A stretch of 35,295 nt of DNA, taken from Cytophagaceae bacterium SCN 52-12 (lineage in GTDB: Bacteria; Bacteroidota; Bacteroidia; Cytophagales; Spirosomataceae). Below are positions 33,252 to 35,295 of this stretch, piece by piece. The notes under the pieces were generated by a model. The model searched no databases, was not told where the DNA came from, and was given only the letters and a program-made list of their open reading frames with translations. The number at the start of each line of letters is the position of its first letter. Within the stretch, counting starts at the first letter, position 1. The DNA lies in assembly GCA_001724175.1 (NCBI GenBank), contig MEDT01000056.1, positions 1-35,295 on the forward strand, given 5' to 3'. A program made the position numbers and the translations under genes.

Positions 33252-33402
33252 AGAAAAAATACTAAAAATCGAATGCGCAAATTTTTAAAGGACTACCTTA
33301 AAATAGGCTTAAAGACGATAAAATTTAGCTTAATAGGATTGGGACGTATTATAAGTTCTCAGAGTCGGGAAGTGCGGATATGGTGAAAAAGCACAAAAGG
33401 AG

Positions 33403-33452
33403 AACCATTAAGGAATTAAGAAAACCTTAATTTTCTTAATTCCTTAATGGTT
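33403..33452. repeat. Perfect 22-bp inverted repeat, tract G
   Basis: Positions 33403-33424 and 33431-33452 are exact reverse complements with a 6-nt CCTTAA loop. The arms consist of TTAAGG/AATTAAG-type steps at about 8-bp spacing. The hairpin lies after the histidine kinase gene and before the efflux operon, both minus strand. A run of seven A follows on the plus strand, so on the minus strand T precedes the stem rather than follows it, unlike an intrinsic terminator for the kinase mRNA. Confidence 0.9.
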
Positions 33453-33480
33453 AAAAAAACGCTTCTAATTGATAATTTCA

Positions 33481-34857
33481 TTAAGAAACATCAAACAGCA
33501 GCGATACCTCAAAGTTATTGAGAGACCCTTCCGAATTACTATAGCGGATCTCCCCGCCGTGGTGCAGGATGACCTGGTAAGTGAGCACCAGGCCGAGACC
33601 GAACCCTTTCCGATGCTGGCTGTTTTTTCCTCTGAAGTATTGATGGAACAGGAATTTCCGTTCTTCCGGCGCTATGGCTTCTCCCCGGTTAAAGAAGCTC
33701 AGGGTCAGGTGTTTGGGATGGGAGCCGTTGATGCGGATCTCTACGCGGCCGTCGTCGGAGTACATAGCCGCATTGGTGAGGAGGTTAAGAAAGGCATGCC
33801 GTATCAGCATTTCGTCGACAAGGAGCGTAAGCTTTTTTTCAGTAATGCTGTCGGGGAAATAGTGCACATCGAAATGGACTTCCGGGTAGATCACGTTGAG
33901 CTCGCTGATGAGGTCGAATAGTATCTCGTCGAGCCGTACCGGCTGTTTCCTGATCTCCTGGCCGGACTCAATCTTTGAAATTTCAAGCAATACCTGGATG
34001 ATCCCGCCCAGCGATTTGGCTTTTTCGGCCTGTTGGAGGATACCCGATCGCATAGTTCCCAGGTCGTGGCCGGCTGCCAGCTTTTCAAGCTCCGAAACCA
34101 GGATGGCGATGGGGGTTTTCAGCTCGTGCGAGATATGATGTACGGTATGCTTCTGGAAGGCGAAAGCTTCGCGGGTCCTCTTGAGCAGCTCATTGAAGCG
34201 TTCGGTAAGGTAGAAGATCTCGAAGGTCGTGGTGTCGGTTTTGACGGAAAAAGCGCTCCCGCTGCTCAGGTCGTAGCTATTGAGCGATTCGGCCAGGGCC
34301 CTGAGCGGCTTCGTGATCTTGTTGGACAGGTACAGGGAAATAAAAATGACCACAACCGAGATCAGGAAAAACATGCCTACAAGGACATTGCGTAAAAAAC
34401 TCATTTTAGAATGCCCCAGGTTGTCGTAGGCTTTGCTGATCGCATAGTAGCCCTTGTTGTTATGCTCGGTATATACGCCTACCAGGTCGTATGCTCCCTC
34501 GCGCGTTTCGATCCATGTCCTGGAAGGCGACAGCTGGTCGATGATCTGTCTTGCATGCGCTATTTCCAGGCTGTCGAGGCTGGAGAACACCAGGTCTTTT
34601 TTGCTGTTGTAAATGAGCATTTTCTCGTCATAGAAATCGTGGATCGTCTGCTCATCCATCAGGTAGGCCAGCTCCTCGCTCATTTGCTTGTATTCTGCAA
34701 GGAGTTTGATCGTATAGGTGATTTTATCGTGCTGGTGCTGCTGGAATTCTTCCTCCCTGTTTTCGGCAAAAAGTATATAGACGACCGCAAACGCGACAGC
34801 CGTGAGCGCTATGACCGTACTCGAGAAGTTGATCAGTATCTTGTCCCTGATTTTCAT
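33481..34857 (-). CDS. Sensor histidine kinase (CusS/CzcS-like position)
   Basis: 458-aa membrane histidine kinase. TM1 (about 7-30) and TM2 (about 156-178) enclose a periplasmic sensor of about 125 residues without a recognised domain. A HAMP-like linker follows ([20 protein letters not shown]). The H-box is [20 protein letters not shown] with phospho-acceptor His244. The ATPase domain has the N-box [20 protein letters not shown], a modified G1 box [15 protein letters not shown] and G2 [10 protein letters not shown]. The start overlaps the response regulator stop by ATGA (34854-34857), so they are translationally coupled. From position it should sense the metal exported by the downstream operon; this is inference. 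Confidence 0.95.
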   Translation of the reverse strand: MKIRDKILINFSSTVIALTAVAFAVVYILFAENREEEFQQHQHDKITYTIKLLAEYKQMSEELAYLMDEQTIHDFYDEKMLIYNSKKDLVFSSLDSLEIAHARQIIDQLSPSRTWIETREGAYDLVGVYTEHNNKGYYAISKAYDNLGHSKMSFLRNVLVGMFFLISVVVIFISLYLSNKITKPLRALAESLNSYDLSSGSAFSVKTDTTTFEIFYLTERFNELLKRTREAFAFQKHTVHHISHELKTPIAILVSELEKLAAGHDLGTMRSGILQQAEKAKSLGGIIQVLLEISKIESGQEIRKQPVRLDEILFDLISELNVIYPEVHFDVHYFPDSITEKKLTLLVDEMLIRHAFLNLLTNAAMYSDDGRVEIRINGSHPKHLTLSFFNRGEAIAPEERKFLFHQYFRGKNSQHRKGFGLGLVLTYQVILHHGGEIRYSNSEGSLNNFEVSLLFDVS

Positions 34858-35295
34858 AGGTCGAGATAATAGCCGTATCCGACCCTGGTACGGATGGTAT
34901 TCCGGTTGAACGGCTTGTCGAGCTTGTTGCGCAGGAAATTAACATATACCTCTATTGTATTGGTATTGAAGCCTACCGCATTTCCCCATATTTCCCTGAT
35001 GAGGTCGTTCTTGGAAACGATTTCGCCGGGAGTCTGCGACAGCCTGAGCAGGATCTGGTATTCCCTGGGCGTGAGCTCTATTTCCTGTCCGTTCCGCCAG
35101 ACTTTTTTCTGCCGCCGGTCGATGACGATGTCCCCGGCCAGGGTCTTTTCGTCGGTTATCTCGTCCTCGCTGAACCTGCTTCTCTTCACCAGCGAGCGGA
35201 TACGCAGGATGAGCTCCCTCATGAAGAAGGGCTTCGTAAGGTAATCGTCCGCCCCGCAGTCGTATCCCCTGATCTTATCTTCCAGCTCGCTGAAG
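34854..35295 (-). CDS. OmpR/PhoB-family response regulator, C-terminal part (start outside window)
   Basis: The frame is open to the right edge, so the first part of the receiver domain is missing. Visible is its end with [20 protein letters not shown], where the Lys-Pro pair is the conserved switch lysine. A linker and winged-helix DNA-binding domain follow: [50 protein letters not shown] and [12 protein letters not shown]. It is the upstream cistron of the two-component operon and overlaps the kinase gene by 4 bp. It probably activates the RND efflux operon as CusR or CzcR does; the target site is not identified. Confidence 0.94.
   Translation of the reverse strand, partial: FSELEDKIRGYDCGADDYLTKPFFMRELILRIRSLVKRSRFSEDEITDEKTLAGDIVIDRRQKKVWRNGQEIELTPREYQILLRLSQTPGEIVSKNDLIREIWGNAVGFNTNTIEVYVNFLRNKLDKPFNRNTIRTRVGYGYYLDL

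Overview
The window looks like a chromosomal segment from a Bacteroidota species, probably of the Cytophagales/Sphingobacteriales type; I cannot name the genus. The reasons are the family content (lipoproteins with DUF1080 and beta-propeller folds, a TlpA-like protein with an N-terminal DUF4369-type domain, a Tat-exported Gfo/Idh/MocA oxidoreductase, a short Omp85-like protein), peptide deformylase with an acidic insertion, Bacteroidota-type promoters (-7 element TAnnTTTG) and few strong Shine-Dalgarno sites. Base composition appears near 50% GC. I saw no rRNA, tRNA, CRISPR array, insertion sequence or prophage.

Layout. 1-3.6 kb (+): the 3' part of clpB and a Dcp-like M3 peptidase lipoprotein. 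3.6-6.8 kb (-): a RES/Xre toxin-antitoxin pair with two identical palindromic operators, a Uma2-family nuclease-like protein, an EamA transporter, a broken GH32 fragment and a DUF805 membrane protein. 7.1-13.7 kb (+): a Bcr/CflA-type MFS exporter, a conserved probable TIM-barrel protein of unknown function, the Gfo/Idh/MocA oxidoreductase and the Omp85-like protein. 13.7-17.2 kb (-): proC, the TlpA-like thioredoxin and gatB. 17.4 kb (+): gatC. 17.8-19.0 kb (-): TauE/SafE permease and a TPR protein. 19.1-20.9 kb (+): etfB and etfA. 20.9-22.3 kb (-): omega-amidase-like nitrilase and def. 22.5 kb (+): DUF1080 lipoprotein. From 23.2 kb to the right edge every gene is on the minus strand: small hypothetical protein, tex, terC, beta-propeller lipoprotein, then a CzcCBA-type metal efflux operon preceded by a histidine kinase and a truncated response regulator.

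Functional groups. The response regulator/kinase pair followed by outer-membrane factor, adaptor and RND pump reads as a metal-responsive tripartite exporter. etfB/etfA make the electron-transfer flavoprotein. gatB and gatC are divergent and gatA is not here. def and the nitrilase-like gene form a small operon. The RES/Xre pair is a self-regulated toxin-antitoxin operon.

The most unusual feature is a set of at least eight intergenic tracts built from degenerate 7- or 8-bp units (near 10.4, 14.55, 17.77, 18.6, 19.88, 23.62, 27.65 and 33.43 kb). Six carry two arms in inverted orientation and could fold into long imperfect hairpins. Unit sequences differ between loci, but the short period and inverted-arm layout recur, and seven of the eight lie between co-directional genes. 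Two convergent gene pairs instead carry simple perfect GC-rich hairpins. Other points of interest are the twin-operator toxin-antitoxin promoter, the cysteine-containing probable TIM-barrel protein at 8.5-10.2 kb and the decayed GH32 gene.
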